A stretch of DNA of 64,000 bases, from the NCBI GenBank assembly GCA_029246505.1, contig JAQWNC010000014.1, positions 1-64,000 of the forward strand, given 5' to 3'. Below, piece by piece: positions 26,026 to 34,353 of this stretch (position 1 is its first letter; each line of letters starts with the position of its first letter). Source of the DNA: Arenicellaceae bacterium. GTDB lineage: Bacteria > Pseudomonadota > Gammaproteobacteria > Arenicellales > Arenicellaceae. Both the position numbers and the translations under genes were made by a program. The notes under the pieces were generated by a model, which did not search any database, had not been told where the DNA came from, and saw nothing but the letters and a program-made list of their open reading frames with translations.

Positions 26026-26961
26026 ATGACCATGAAACAACCCCAATTTTTATATTTGCAGTCGATTCTTGCCAGTTGCTTGCTTACTCTGATTTCGATT
26101 GAAAGTTATGCCCAGATGGAGGGGCAAGACGCACAGACTGTTCTTACGTCCAATGCGACATTTGAGCAAGCGATGGAGGAAAGGAATCGAGGGGTCATCG
26201 ATAGGCTTCTTGATCCGGATTTTAGCTGGATATTTCCCGAGGGCAGTTACTATGGTCGACCAGAGACTATAGCGGCGTTGCCTCAAACAGCACCAGGTAA
26301 AACTGGAGAGACGATCAGCATAGCCGAACGTGCTTACGGAAACGTTCGGGCGCTCGAAGTCTCTAGTGGCCTTGTCAGGGCATTGCGTATCTGGGTGTTG
26401 CGTGCAGAAGGCTGGCGTCTGCTCCATATTAATGAGTTAGTTAAACGAGCGGAGCCCGAAGGTGACCCCGGTCCGTATAGGGTAGCTTATCGAGACACGC
26501 TGCCGGTGCCGGTTTGTGACAATCCCTGCGAGACCGTGCCATATCTGCCAACGAGTCAGCGTAGCAAAGATGCGCTACTTTCATGGCAGCAGCAGGAAAT
26601 TGGCGCGCACACTATGGATATGGATCTTTGGGGCGCCTACGTGACTGATGATTGGGTTGGGTTACGGGCTGGTGCTCAGCGCAATCCAAAAGCGCGGCGA
26701 ATTGCACTGACGAATCGTCGTAAGGAAAATGGGGTTTTCGGTAGTGCCCAATCTACAGTTCTGCAAATGCGCCTTTACGATCTGGAGGATGCAGTTCTGA
26801 TGGTCTCGTTGACCCAGGGGTTACGTGGTCGACCTGAATATCGTACGCGAATCTTCGTCCACGACGGCACCCGTGCTGATGGTGGCCCGCTCTATAAAAT
26901 GGCGGAGAGCTACGGTCAGGCAGTCTTCGGCGCACCCGTGTTCGAGAGGGAGCAGGAATAG
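26026..26961 (+). CDS. Secreted tandem NTF2-like (DUF4440) protein, paralogue 1
   Basis: A 311-residue exported protein with a signal peptide ending at SYAQM. Two NTF2/SnoaL-like regions are visible. The first, about residues 35-140, has RLLDPDFSWIFPEGSYYGRP and the W-R-L-L-H-I-N-E-L strand. The second, about 180-300, has SWQQQEIGAHTMDMDLWGAY and RIFVHDGTRADGG. They are joined by a linker with C-D-N-P-C. DUF4440 domains often bind small hydrophobic molecules or act as isomerases; no catalytic residues can be assigned. It is closely similar to the gene at 33057, about 80 percent or more by eye, so the two are recent paralogues. Confidence 0.72.
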   Translation: MTMKQPQFLYLQSILASCLLTLISIESYAQMEGQDAQTVLTSNATFEQAMEERNRGVIDRLLDPDFSWIFPEGSYYGRPETIAALPQTAPGKTGETISIAERAYGNVRALEVSSGLVRALRIWVLRAEGWRLLHINELVKRAEPEGDPGPYRVAYRDTLPVPVCDNPCETVPYLPTSQRSKDALLSWQQQEIGAHTMDMDLWGAYVTDDWVGLRAGAQRNPKARRIALTNRRKENGVFGSAQSTVLQMRLYDLEDAVLMVSLTQGLRGRPEYRTRIFVHDGTRADGGPLYKMAESYGQAVFGAPVFEREQE

Positions 26962-27107
26962 CAACCCAACTCTAAGGTAGGGGAAACAACCTGGATCGAC
27001 TTGTTAGCCGATTTAAGTTGAAGCTCGCCGAGCCAATTAAGATTTGACTGTATGCCAAGGTTGCAGTGCAAGCGTGCCTGCAACCTCGACAAACCGGTCG
27101 AAGATTG

Positions 27108-28424
27108 TTACATCCCGAGCCAGCGTGCGCTGATTTCGGCTCGGTCAACTTCTTCGCCGCGTAAAAACACTGAAGAAATCTGTCGGGTGTTGGTAATGTC
27201 ATCAAGTGGGTTTGCATTTAGAACGATGAAATCAGCGTTTTTGTCAGCCTCGATGGTTCCCGTGTCACCCAGTTCCAACAGGGCTGCTCCATTGCGGGTG
27301 GCGGCGACCAGCACCTGTGCAGGGGTCATTCCGGACGCGACCATATCTTCCATTTCAACGTGTGGCCCCCAAGGTCTATTGCCGTCCGTTCCGACTGTGA
27401 TAGTCATGTCTTCATTGTTGAGTCGGGCCAGATTACGTGCCTGAATATTGTATGCTTCCTGAATTTCCGGGTTTTTAACATTATTTCCCTGCAAGTCGAC
27501 TAGCATCTGATCTGAAATTAAGCCGGTCAACCAATCAAGGTCGGTTGCTACACCGCGAGCGCGCAAATTTGGAATGAGTACCAAGTTCGGGCGTGCTTTT
27601 ACCATTTCCACAAACTCCTCATCCACATCCATATCACGCACCCCATGGGCAAAAATATCAACCCCCGCGAGCACCAGACCCTTTGCGTCTGCTAGGTCGA
27701 ATAGATGCGCAGAAACCCGCACGTTGTTCTGATGGGCTTCGTCAATTGCGGCGCTATATATTTCGGGACTTAATTTATCGTATTGACCGTCCCGATCATC
27801 TACCCAAAGTTTAATAACGTCGACGTTGCGCGCGATTTCGGTCCGTACAGCCTCACGTGCCTCCTCTTCATTGGTAACCCAGTGGACCTCACGTCGCCCT
27901 AGTTCAGGCGCAGTGATGCCATGCCCAGCAGATCGATACAATGCCGCTCCGGGAATCACCTCATCACGCATTTCCAGCGGTGCACCCGGTCCGTCGGCCC
28001 CCATGCTTAGGGTGGCAGATACGCCAAAAAGTGCCCGCCGTTGCAGATCGTCGAGGAGTTCCTCACGGGTAACGCTCAAGTGCGTGTGTGCATCGACAAT
28101 TGTGGGCATAACAGTCTTACCGCTTAAATCCACGCGGGTCGCGCCATCCGGTGCCGATACATCGCCAGCAGCACCAATTGCAACGAACTGACCGCCGTCA
28201 ACGGTGAATGCGCCATTTTGAATTGGATCTGAACCATCACCAACAATTATCCGTGCTCCTTCGTACAAGACGACCGTTGATGGTGCCGCATCTGCCGGTT
28301 CGGTGGCGGTTTCTGCGGTCTGCTCGGTAGATTGACCACAAGCACTTAGTGCTAATAGCGTAAGTAATGACGCTACAACTGCAGCTTTTTGGAAATATGA
28401 CCTGCTATTTATAATTCTATGCAT
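27108..28424 (-). CDS. Lipoprotein amidohydrolase
   Basis: A 438-residue metal-dependent hydrolase of the imidazolonepropionase/prolidase-like amidohydrolase group. ATG 28422-28424 begins MHRIINSRSYFQ and the lipobox LALSAC places the lipidated Cys at 29. Metal ligands are seen in MPTIVDAHTHLS, a Lys in DVIKLWVDD, His in RVSAHLFDLADA and in DIFAHGV, and Asp in ITVGTDGNRPWG. The composite beta domain brackets the barrel (ARIIVGDG and NADFIVLNANPLDDI). It probably works in the periplasm on a cyclic amide or peptide-like compound. It is divergent from nothing close by and lies downstream of the DAACS gene on the same strand. Confidence 0.87.
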   Translation of the reverse strand: MHRIINSRSYFQKAAVVASLLTLLALSACGQSTEQTAETATEPADAAPSTVVLYEGARIIVGDGSDPIQNGAFTVDGGQFVAIGAAGDVSAPDGATRVDLSGKTVMPTIVDAHTHLSVTREELLDDLQRRALFGVSATLSMGADGPGAPLEMRDEVIPGAALYRSAGHGITAPELGRREVHWVTNEEEAREAVRTEIARNVDVIKLWVDDRDGQYDKLSPEIYSAAIDEAHQNNVRVSAHLFDLADAKGLVLAGVDIFAHGVRDMDVDEEFVEMVKARPNLVLIPNLRARGVATDLDWLTGLISDQMLVDLQGNNVKNPEIQEAYNIQARNLARLNNEDMTITVGTDGNRPWGPHVEMEDMVASGMTPAQVLVAATRNGAALLELGDTGTIEADKNADFIVLNANPLDDITNTRQISSVFLRGEEVDRAEISARWLGM

Positions 28425-28588
28425 CGAAGCCCCCACATTTGTTGAGTGTAAAATTCGGTAAGAGCGTTAATAGGTTAAATCTGCAGATCTAGTTATATCA
28501 AAAATTGTGTAGCCAACCTAAAGAATTACGCGCTGGTCGACGGCAACTGCCCTTTTTTTCCGGGAACAAGAGCGAAGTGAATCCCGTC

Positions 28589-28614
28589 CTAATCGCTTAC
28601 CACCGTGCGATTAG
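28589..28614. other. Inverted repeat between amidohydrolase and DAACS genes
   Basis: CTAATCGC (28589-28596) and GCGATTAG (28607-28614) form a perfect 8-bp inverted repeat with a 10-base loop. It lies between the end of the DAACS gene and the start of the amidohydrolase gene, so it may be an operator of the latter or a weak terminator of the former. Confidence 0.35.
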
Positions 28615-28697
28615 TATGGTTATCGTGCTTAACGAACATTAGCCGTGATGATTTCGCATGGCAAAGCCCCGTATCATAATATAGGCCTTATCCCGAC

Positions 28698-29956
28698 TTA
28701 GCTTGATTTATACACTTCCAAATCGATTGCATTTTCGCTTTTCGCGATCAAAGTGGTGGCCATTAAATCGCCGCATACGTTCACGCAGGTACGGCCCATA
28801 TCAAGAATTCGATCGATACCTGCGATAATCGCTAAACCCTCGATTGGCAGTCCGGCAGTAGCCAATACCAGCGACATCATGACTAGCGCTGAACCCGGAA
28901 CGCCTGCCGAGCCTATTGAAGCCAGCATGGACATCACCACGATCACAACGTAATCAACGGTGCCGAGGGTGATCCCGTAGGGCTGCGCCAAAAATAACGT
29001 GCAAACGCCCAGATAAATCGCCGCACCATCCATATTTAGTGTCGCACCGAGCGGTAGGCTAAAGCTCGATATCTCGCGAGAAATGTCCAGCTTTTCGCCT
29101 GCCATTTCATACTAATTGGCAAAGTGGCAGAATTGCTTGCGGTGGTAAATGAAACCGTTGCAGCTTCAAGGATTCCTTTTAGAAATCGTACCGGGCTCAA
29201 TTTGGCTATGAATTTAATCGCCAATGTCATCACGATAAAAACCTGTATTAACAAAGCCGCGTAAACCACACCAATCACTTTTATCATATCAAGCAGCAGT
29301 TCCAAACCGTGTTGGCCGGTGAGGCCTGCCATGAGAGCAAATATGCCGTAGGGGGCGAAACTCATAACGATAGCGGTAAATCGATACATGGCCTCCGCTA
29401 ATGAATTAATAATTTCGACCGCTGGTTTGCCCTTGTCGCCAATCAGTTTCAGGGATATCCCTAACCCGACCGCGAATACGATGATTTGCAGCAGATTGCC
29501 ATTAGCCATTGCGGCGATCGGGTTGGCCGGAATCATGCCCATGATCATATCGATCAACGAAGGGACTTCGCTGGAATTAGCCGCTATATCGCTCACACCG
29601 AGCATTTGCATCCCCTCGCCAGGCGCGAAATAGGCACCAAAAGCTAGTCCCAAAGTTACCGCTATGCCGGTAGTCAACAGGTAAATCATTATTGCCTTTC
29701 CGCCAATTCGGCCCAATTTGGTTGCGTCCTGCATTGATGTGATGCCCGATATTAAAGAGCAGAAGACCAATGGAACGATCAACATTTTGATCGCGTTTAG
29801 AAACAGATTGCCAAATGGTACGAGCACCTGTGCTTTTTCGCCGTAAATGGCACCGACCAGTACCCCGAGTAGCATACCGGTTAGCATTTTTTTCCAAAAA
29901 TCCAGTTTGCGCCAAGCCTCAAATAGCGACCGAGGTTTGCGAATTGGTTGTGTCAT
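28698..29956 (-). pseudogene. DAACS dicarboxylate/amino-acid symporter with a frameshift
   Basis: The frame from ATG 29956 covers about 280 residues with the GltP/DctA-type helices (NLFLNAIKMLIVPLVFCSLI, TTASNSATLPISMK). At about 29105 the normal text moves to another frame: after ISMK the reading AGEKLDISREISSFSLPLGA, TLNMDGAAIYLG, then GSAGVPGSALVMMSLVL and DRILDMGRTCVNVCGD continues to 28698. Loss of a single base (AAA TG-GCA for AAA TGN GCA) explains it. The conserved N-M-D-G and D-R-x-x-D-M-x-R-T-x-x-N-V motifs are intact, so the break is recent or artefactual. It sits 32 bases downstream of the D-cysteine desulfhydrase gene in the same direction. Confidence 0.85.
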
Positions 29957-29988
29957 CTATGTAATCTGTAAACCGGTCATTGGTAGAA

Positions 29989-31002
29989 TTATTGGGTATA
30001 GGCGGGGAAATCAAATACCTCGCGGTAACCAAACAATCCTTGAGCCCCTCCGGTGTGCAAAAATACAATATTCGCGTTATCGGCAAATTTCTTATTGCGT
30101 ATTAGATCAATCAAGCCGGCCATACCTTTACCTGAATAAACCGGATCGAGCAGGATCGCTTCGTAACGGGCTAACATTGTTACAGCTTCCAGCATGCCAT
30201 CGGTTGGAATGCCATAACCATCTCCAACATAGTCGCAATTTGCGACAATATCCTTGCGCGCAACCACTCCCGACGCACTAATATAGTCTGCGGTGCGTTC
30301 GGCTAGCGCAAATACATTGCTTTCCTGTTTCTGTTTTGGGGCGCGAACACCGATTCCCATCACCGGAATTTGGCTGTTCATTGCCATTAAACCGGTTACC
30401 AACCCCGCTTGGGTTCCTGCACTGCCAGTGGCATGAATAATATGATCTATCTTTAGGCTTTGACTGTTGGCCTGATGTACCAGTTCCAGTGCCGCGTTGA
30501 CGTAACCCAAGGCACCAATTTCATTAGAGCCACCCCCCGGAATAATGTATGGCTTTTTACCATTGTCTCGCAGTTCGCTGGCGATCGACTCCATTGCGGC
30601 ATTCATGTCAGTATCTGCAGCTACTTTGGTTAAGTTCGCACCTAATAACTGATCAAGCATAACGTTGCCATTGTAGTTGTAGTCAACTTTGTCGCTTCCG
30701 GTTCTATCTTCTAGCAGCAAATGGCATTCCAATCCGAGCTTGGCAGCTATCGCTGCGGTTTGCCGCGCGTGGTTTGATTGAGTGGCGCCTTGAGTAATGA
30801 TTGTGTCCGCATTTTTGTCTAGCGCATCGGCCAACAAAAACTCCAGTTTACGAGTTTTATTACCACCGCCGGCAAGGCCGGTGCAGTCATCTCGTTTAAT
30901 CCAAAGATTCGGTCCCCCGAGTACTTTACTTAAGGCAGGCATGGGTTCTAATGGCGTAGGCAAGTGCGCGAAGTGTAATCTCGGGAATCGGGATAAATGC
31001 AT
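29989..31002 (-). CDS. dcyD: D-cysteine desulfhydrase / ACC deaminase family enzyme
   Basis: A 337-residue PLP enzyme. [28 protein letters not shown] and [16 protein letters not shown] identify the D-cysteine desulfhydrase/ACC deaminase family, with Lys49 as the Schiff-base lysine. [20 protein letters not shown] and [13 protein letters not shown] supply the phosphate-binding loop. D-cysteine desulfhydrase yields pyruvate, ammonia and sulfide. The absence of ACC-deaminase-specific residues cannot be proven by eye, but the neighbours (racemase, amino-acid symporter) favour a D-amino-acid role. It is divergent from the racemase across a short palindromic promoter region. Confidence 0.88.
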   Translation of the reverse strand: MHLSRFPRLHFAHLPTPLEPMPALSKVLGGPNLWIKRDDCTGLAGGGNKTRKLEFLLADALDKNADTIITQGATQSNHARQTAAIAAKLGLECHLLLEDRTGSDKVDYNYNGNVMLDQLLGANLTKVAADTDMNAAMESIASELRDNGKKPYIIPGGGSNEIGALGYVNAALELVHQANSQSLKIDHIIHATGSAGTQAGLVTGLMAMNSQIPVMGIGVRAPKQKQESNVFALAERTADYISASGVVARKDIVANCDYVGDGYGIPTDGMLEAVTMLARYEAILLDPVYSGKGMAGLIDLIRNKKFADNANIVFLHTGGAQGLFGYREVFDFPAYTQ

Positions 31003-31147
31003 AGTGTGAGTTTAGTCGTTGGTAGTGAATCGACATTATAGGAGAAGCATCGGGGTTTTTACTAACGGCTTGTTGGGAAATTGGCTAAGTTTCTTGCTCG
31101 TGCCGTGTGACTGGTTCAAGATAGCGGGTTAGTTCTATTTTACTGAC

Positions 31148-31163
31148 TAATGATTAATCATTA
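31148..31163. promoter_or_regulatory. 16-bp perfect palindrome at the racemase start
   Basis: TAATGATTAATCATTA is a perfect palindrome ending at the base before the racemase ATG (31164). It lies in the divergent region shared with the D-cysteine desulfhydrase gene. Its size and symmetry fit the operator of a dimeric regulator that would block initiation. No regulator gene is adjacent. Note that it replaces the usual ribosome-binding site position. Confidence 0.5.
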
Positions 31164-31889
31164 ATGACAAATCTAAAACAAAAACTCGTGCCCGGAGTTA
31201 TGGGGGGAATGGGGCCAGAAGCGACACTGGATTTTATGGCAAAGGTTTTGCAGCGTACCGATGCGAGCGCAGATCAGGATCATTTACGGTTACTCATTGA
31301 TCACAACCCTAAAGTGCCTAATCGGCACGTCTCGATTAACGGTTCAGGCGAGGATGTAATACCGTATTTGTTAGAGATGGCAACAAATCTCGAGCGTAGT
31401 GGGGCAGATTTCGTGGTAATGGTTTGCAACACTGCGCATGCGTATCAACGGCCTATTGCAGACAGTATCTCTATTCCGTTCGTCAGTATCATTGACGAAG
31501 TTGTAGACGAACTAAATGAGAATACGAGCGACAAGCCGCTAGTGGGCGTAATGGCTACAGAAGGGTGTCTGAATGCCCAGCTATACCAAAATGCCTTGCG
31601 TGACTCTGGTTATCCGATAAAAGTGTGGGACCAGGAACATCTCGAGCAGTTCATGAAGCTGGTCTACCGGATTAAAGCGGGTGATATGAGCCAGCAGTCG
31701 CGTACAATGATGGAAGAGCTAGCCAAGGTGCTGATCAAGCAGAGAGCCGAAGTCTTGCTGGCTGGATGCACGGAAATACCGCTTGTACTTGATGCAAAGC
31801 GATTACCAATGCCGCTTTACTGTTCAACTGATGTGTTGGTGTCTCGGGTGATTGATTATGCGCTTGGGGTACGTAGTGTTCAGGTATAG
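31164..31889 (+). CDS. Aspartate/glutamate racemase family amino-acid racemase
   Basis: A 241-residue cofactor-independent racemase. The opening G-V-M-G-G-M-G-P-E-A-T-L-D-F (11-24) and the two catalytic cysteines, Cys88 in VMVCNTAH and Cys202 in LLAGCTEIPL, are in place, so the enzyme should be active. The family interconverts L- and D-aspartate, glutamate or broader substrates. Divergent pairing with the D-cysteine desulfhydrase and DAACS symporter genes suggests a pathway that inverts an imported amino acid before breakdown. Confidence 0.9.
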   Translation: MTNLKQKLVPGVMGGMGPEATLDFMAKVLQRTDASADQDHLRLLIDHNPKVPNRHVSINGSGEDVIPYLLEMATNLERSGADFVVMVCNTAHAYQRPIADSISIPFVSIIDEVVDELNENTSDKPLVGVMATEGCLNAQLYQNALRDSGYPIKVWDQEHLEQFMKLVYRIKAGDMSQQSRTMMEELAKVLIKQRAEVLLAGCTEIPLVLDAKRLPMPLYCSTDVLVSRVIDYALGVRSVQV

Positions 31890-32122
31890 CTAAAATGGCC
31901 TTCCAAGCATTGGAGGGTATACCGTGGACGACATCGTAAATCTCTTTGTATACCTCGTAGAATATTGGGAATAGGGTATTTATACTTCCGGTCCTCAGGT
32001 CAATCAGCTGCGCAGTTTTAAGTGTTTAAATCTAGGGTAGTAGTCAGTAAAGAAAGTAATATTTCGAAAACCCGTAGAGTTTTTTAAACAAAAAACCCTT
32101 CTCATTATTAAAGGTCCTAAAA

Positions 32123-32920
32123 ATGATCAAACTACATCATTCACCAACGTCAACCTGTTCTCAAAAGGTACAGTTTGTACTGGAAGAAAAAAGCGTGCCT
32201 TGGGAAAGTATGGTCGTAAACCTGAAAGGTGGCGAAAATTTTTTACCCGAGTTCTTGAAACTCAATCCGAAAGGTGTGGTTCCGGTATTGGTCGACAATG
32301 GTGAAATGATTCTTGAATCGAACAATATTTGTTTATATTTGGATGATAAGTATCCACAAGTACCGTTGATGCCGGATACCCCCAAAAGAAGGTCGGATGT
32401 GCGCACTTTGCTTCAATGGATCGACGAACATATACACCATGATATTTCTGCATGCACTTACCCTATCGCTTTTAGGCCAGACGTAATTAGAATTTACGAT
32501 ACACCCGAAAAACTCGAAGTCTATATTTCAAAAGTACCCGACGCAGGTAAACGTCAATTAAGGCGCGAAATGATGACAAAAGGCATAGAGTGCGCAGTTT
32601 TTAAAACAGGTGTGACACGTCTCGCATCGGTACTCGAACGTCTGGAAGCCCTGCTACAAAACTCGTCTTATCTGGTTAGTAACCAATTAACGGTAGCAGA
32701 CATAGCCTACAGCCCGTACATCACGCGCCTGGACCACTTGAGCATGAGTTTTATGTGGGACGATAAACCGGCGGTACGCGATTGGTATGAACGGTTAAAA
32801 TCGACGGCGGGTTACGAAAAGGGAATGCGAACGTTTTTTGTTCCCGCTGTCATTGAAAAAATGGGTGCCCGAGGAAAATCTGCAAGACCAGCAATAGAGG
32901 CGGTAATGGCGGCAGATTAG
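32123..32920 (+). CDS. Glutathione S-transferase family protein
   Basis: A 265-residue protein with an N-terminal thioredoxin-like domain (IKLHHSPTSTCSQKVQFVLE, then N-P-K-G-V-V-P-V-L-V-D-N-G and I-L-E-S-N-N-I-C-L-Y-L) and an alpha-helical C-terminal domain (SYLVSNQLTVADIAYSPYIT). Ser10, Thr11, Cys12 and Ser13 are candidate glutathione-activating residues. It would conjugate or reduce substrates in the cytoplasm. The C-terminal domain is somewhat longer than usual (about 180 residues), with an insert of charged helices at 125-165. It stands alone. Confidence 0.87.
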   Translation: MIKLHHSPTSTCSQKVQFVLEEKSVPWESMVVNLKGGENFLPEFLKLNPKGVVPVLVDNGEMILESNNICLYLDDKYPQVPLMPDTPKRRSDVRTLLQWIDEHIHHDISACTYPIAFRPDVIRIYDTPEKLEVYISKVPDAGKRQLRREMMTKGIECAVFKTGVTRLASVLERLEALLQNSSYLVSNQLTVADIAYSPYITRLDHLSMSFMWDDKPAVRDWYERLKSTAGYEKGMRTFFVPAVIEKMGARGKSARPAIEAVMAAD

Positions 32921-32987
32921 CAGTCAAATACTCAATAGTTCAACCTGTGTGAATGATTTTTTAACGTTTATCATTTCTATTACTTAT

Positions 32988-33033
32988 AGACCTTGAAATT
33001 ATGATTCGATCAATGGAGTATATAATTTCATGC
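32988..33033 (+). promoter_or_regulatory. Dispersed repeat, copy D (NTF2-like gene 2)
   Basis: AGACCTTGAAATTATGATTC, then GATCAATGGAGTATATAATT, directly upstream of the gene at 33057. Its left half matches copies C and E (GACCTTGAA and TTCGATCAATGGA). It contains a perfect TATAAT at 33021-33026 but not the TATACT position of copies A, B, E and F. Confidence 0.5.
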
Positions 33034-33056
33034 TAACCACATTTATGGACGCGACA

Positions 33057-33986
33057 ATGAAACGAACCGAATTTTTCTTATTGCAGTCGATATTCGCCAG
33101 TCTTTTTCTAACGTTGATCTCGATCGAAAGTTATGCACAGGTAGAGGTTCAAGACGCACAGACTGTACTTTTAGCAAACACATTATTTGACGAGGCGATG
33201 GACGGTGAGAATCGACCAGCCATTGATGCGTTATTAGATTCAGAATTCAGCTGGGTATTTCCCGACGGCAGCTACTACAGTCGTTCAGATGCGCTGGTCA
33301 CGTTACCAGAAACAGCATTAAGTAAGACTGGAGAGACGGTTAGTGTCGTAGAACGCGTCTACGGTCGCGTTCGAGCGCTTGAAGTCTCGAGCGGCCTGGT
33401 CAGAGCATTGCGCATCTGGGTGTTGCGCGCGGAAGGGTGGCGCTTGCTTCATATTAATGAGTTGGTCAAACGAGTGGAGCCGGAGGGCGGTCCAGGGCCA
33501 TACAGGCCTGCCTTTCGAGACACGGTGCCCGTACCGACTTGTGAAAACCCATGCGAAAGCGTGCCCTACGTACCGGTAACTCAACGCAGTCGGGATGCGC
33601 TACTTTCGTGGCAGCAACAGGAAATCGGTGGCCACACCATGGATATGGATCTTTGGGGTGCCTATGTGACCGATGATTGGGTTGGGCAGCGGGCTGGCGG
33701 CCAGCGTAACCCAAAAGCACGACGTATCGCGCTTACGAATCGCCGAAAGGAGAATGGCGTTTCCGCTAGTGCTCAGGCTACGGTTCTACAGATGCGCCTC
33801 TACGATTTAGAGGATGCTGTTTTGATGGTTTCGCTGACCCAAGGGCTCCGCGGTCGGCCGGAATATCGTACGCGTATCTTCGTTCACGACGGTATGCGTG
33901 CGGATGGCGGTCCACTTTATAAAATGGCAGAGAGCTATGGCCAGATAGTGGTCGGTACGCCTGTGTTCGGGCGTGAGCAGAACTAA
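33057..33986 (+). CDS. Secreted tandem NTF2-like (DUF4440) protein, paralogue 2
   Basis: About 309 residues from ATG 33057 (MKRTEF), chosen because it aligns with the start of paralogue 1; an ATG at 33030 in frame adds nine residues. The signal peptide ends near SYAQV. The two NTF2-like regions and the C-x-N-P-C linker match the gene at 26026 almost throughout (for example the shared SWQQQEIGGHTMDMDLWGAY and LYDLEDAVLMVSLTQGLRGR segments). Divergence is concentrated in the first 90 residues. Function unknown; export and duplication are clear. Confidence 0.72.
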   Translation: MKRTEFFLLQSIFASLFLTLISIESYAQVEVQDAQTVLLANTLFDEAMDGENRPAIDALLDSEFSWVFPDGSYYSRSDALVTLPETALSKTGETVSVVERVYGRVRALEVSSGLVRALRIWVLRAEGWRLLHINELVKRVEPEGGPGPYRPAFRDTVPVPTCENPCESVPYVPVTQRSRDALLSWQQQEIGGHTMDMDLWGAYVTDDWVGQRAGGQRNPKARRIALTNRRKENGVSASAQATVLQMRLYDLEDAVLMVSLTQGLRGRPEYRTRIFVHDGMRADGGPLYKMAESYGQIVVGTPVFGREQN

Positions 33987-34194
33987 AGATCGACATTGAT
34001 AAGAGCAACCTGGATCGCGCAGTTGGCCAGTTACGGAAGTCATCCGCCGCTGAGTAATAGAGTTTCATTTTCGAGCGTAGCAACTCGAGGAATGTTCGCT
34101 TTTGGTTGCGGTTTCAATTGGTCGACGCAATGCATTGATTACATAGTGCTGACTTGATTGAATGGTTGTTCGACGTTTGTTGTTTCGAAGGCCT
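33987..34194. other. Intergenic, no gene seen
   Basis: This is the first half of a 367-base gap between the NTF2-like gene and the PQQ dehydrogenase. I see no coding text or strong structure; the second half holds repeat copy E and a leader hairpin. Confidence 0.4.
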
Positions 34195-34255
34195 ACAGAC
34201 CTTGAAGAGCATGTTTCGATCAACAGATTTTATGTTCTATACTACTTATGCTTGA
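34195..34255 (+). promoter_or_regulatory. Dispersed promoter-like repeat, copy E (PQQ dehydrogenase)
   Basis: ACAGACCTTGAAGAGCATG, TTCGAT at 34215-34220, a 17-base spacer and TATACT at 34238-34243, then ACTTATGCTTG. It is one of the best-preserved copies and lies about 110 bases before the start codon of the dehydrogenase. Confidence 0.65.
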
Positions 34256-34304
34256 CCGCTTTTGTGGCGCTTCGTGGCACAACTTTAACTGAGAATAGGC
34301 GCTC

Positions 34305-34321
34305 CTACCCGCAGCGGGTAG
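34305..34321 (+). promoter_or_regulatory. Leader hairpin before the PQQ dehydrogenase
   Basis: CTACCC, GCAGC, GGGTAG gives a perfect 6-bp stem, extendable with the flanking G and C, about 30 bases upstream of the start codon and downstream of repeat copy E. It would sit in the 5' untranslated region and may stabilise the transcript. No riboswitch class is recognised. Confidence 0.35.
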
Positions 34322-34353
34322 CCTAGAATACCAATGACTTAGAGGAGATTCTA

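Noticed and set aside
26026-33986. A composite transposon bounded by the NTF2-like paralogues
   Set aside because: The flanking copies are ordinary genes without transposase, terminal inverted repeats or target duplications.
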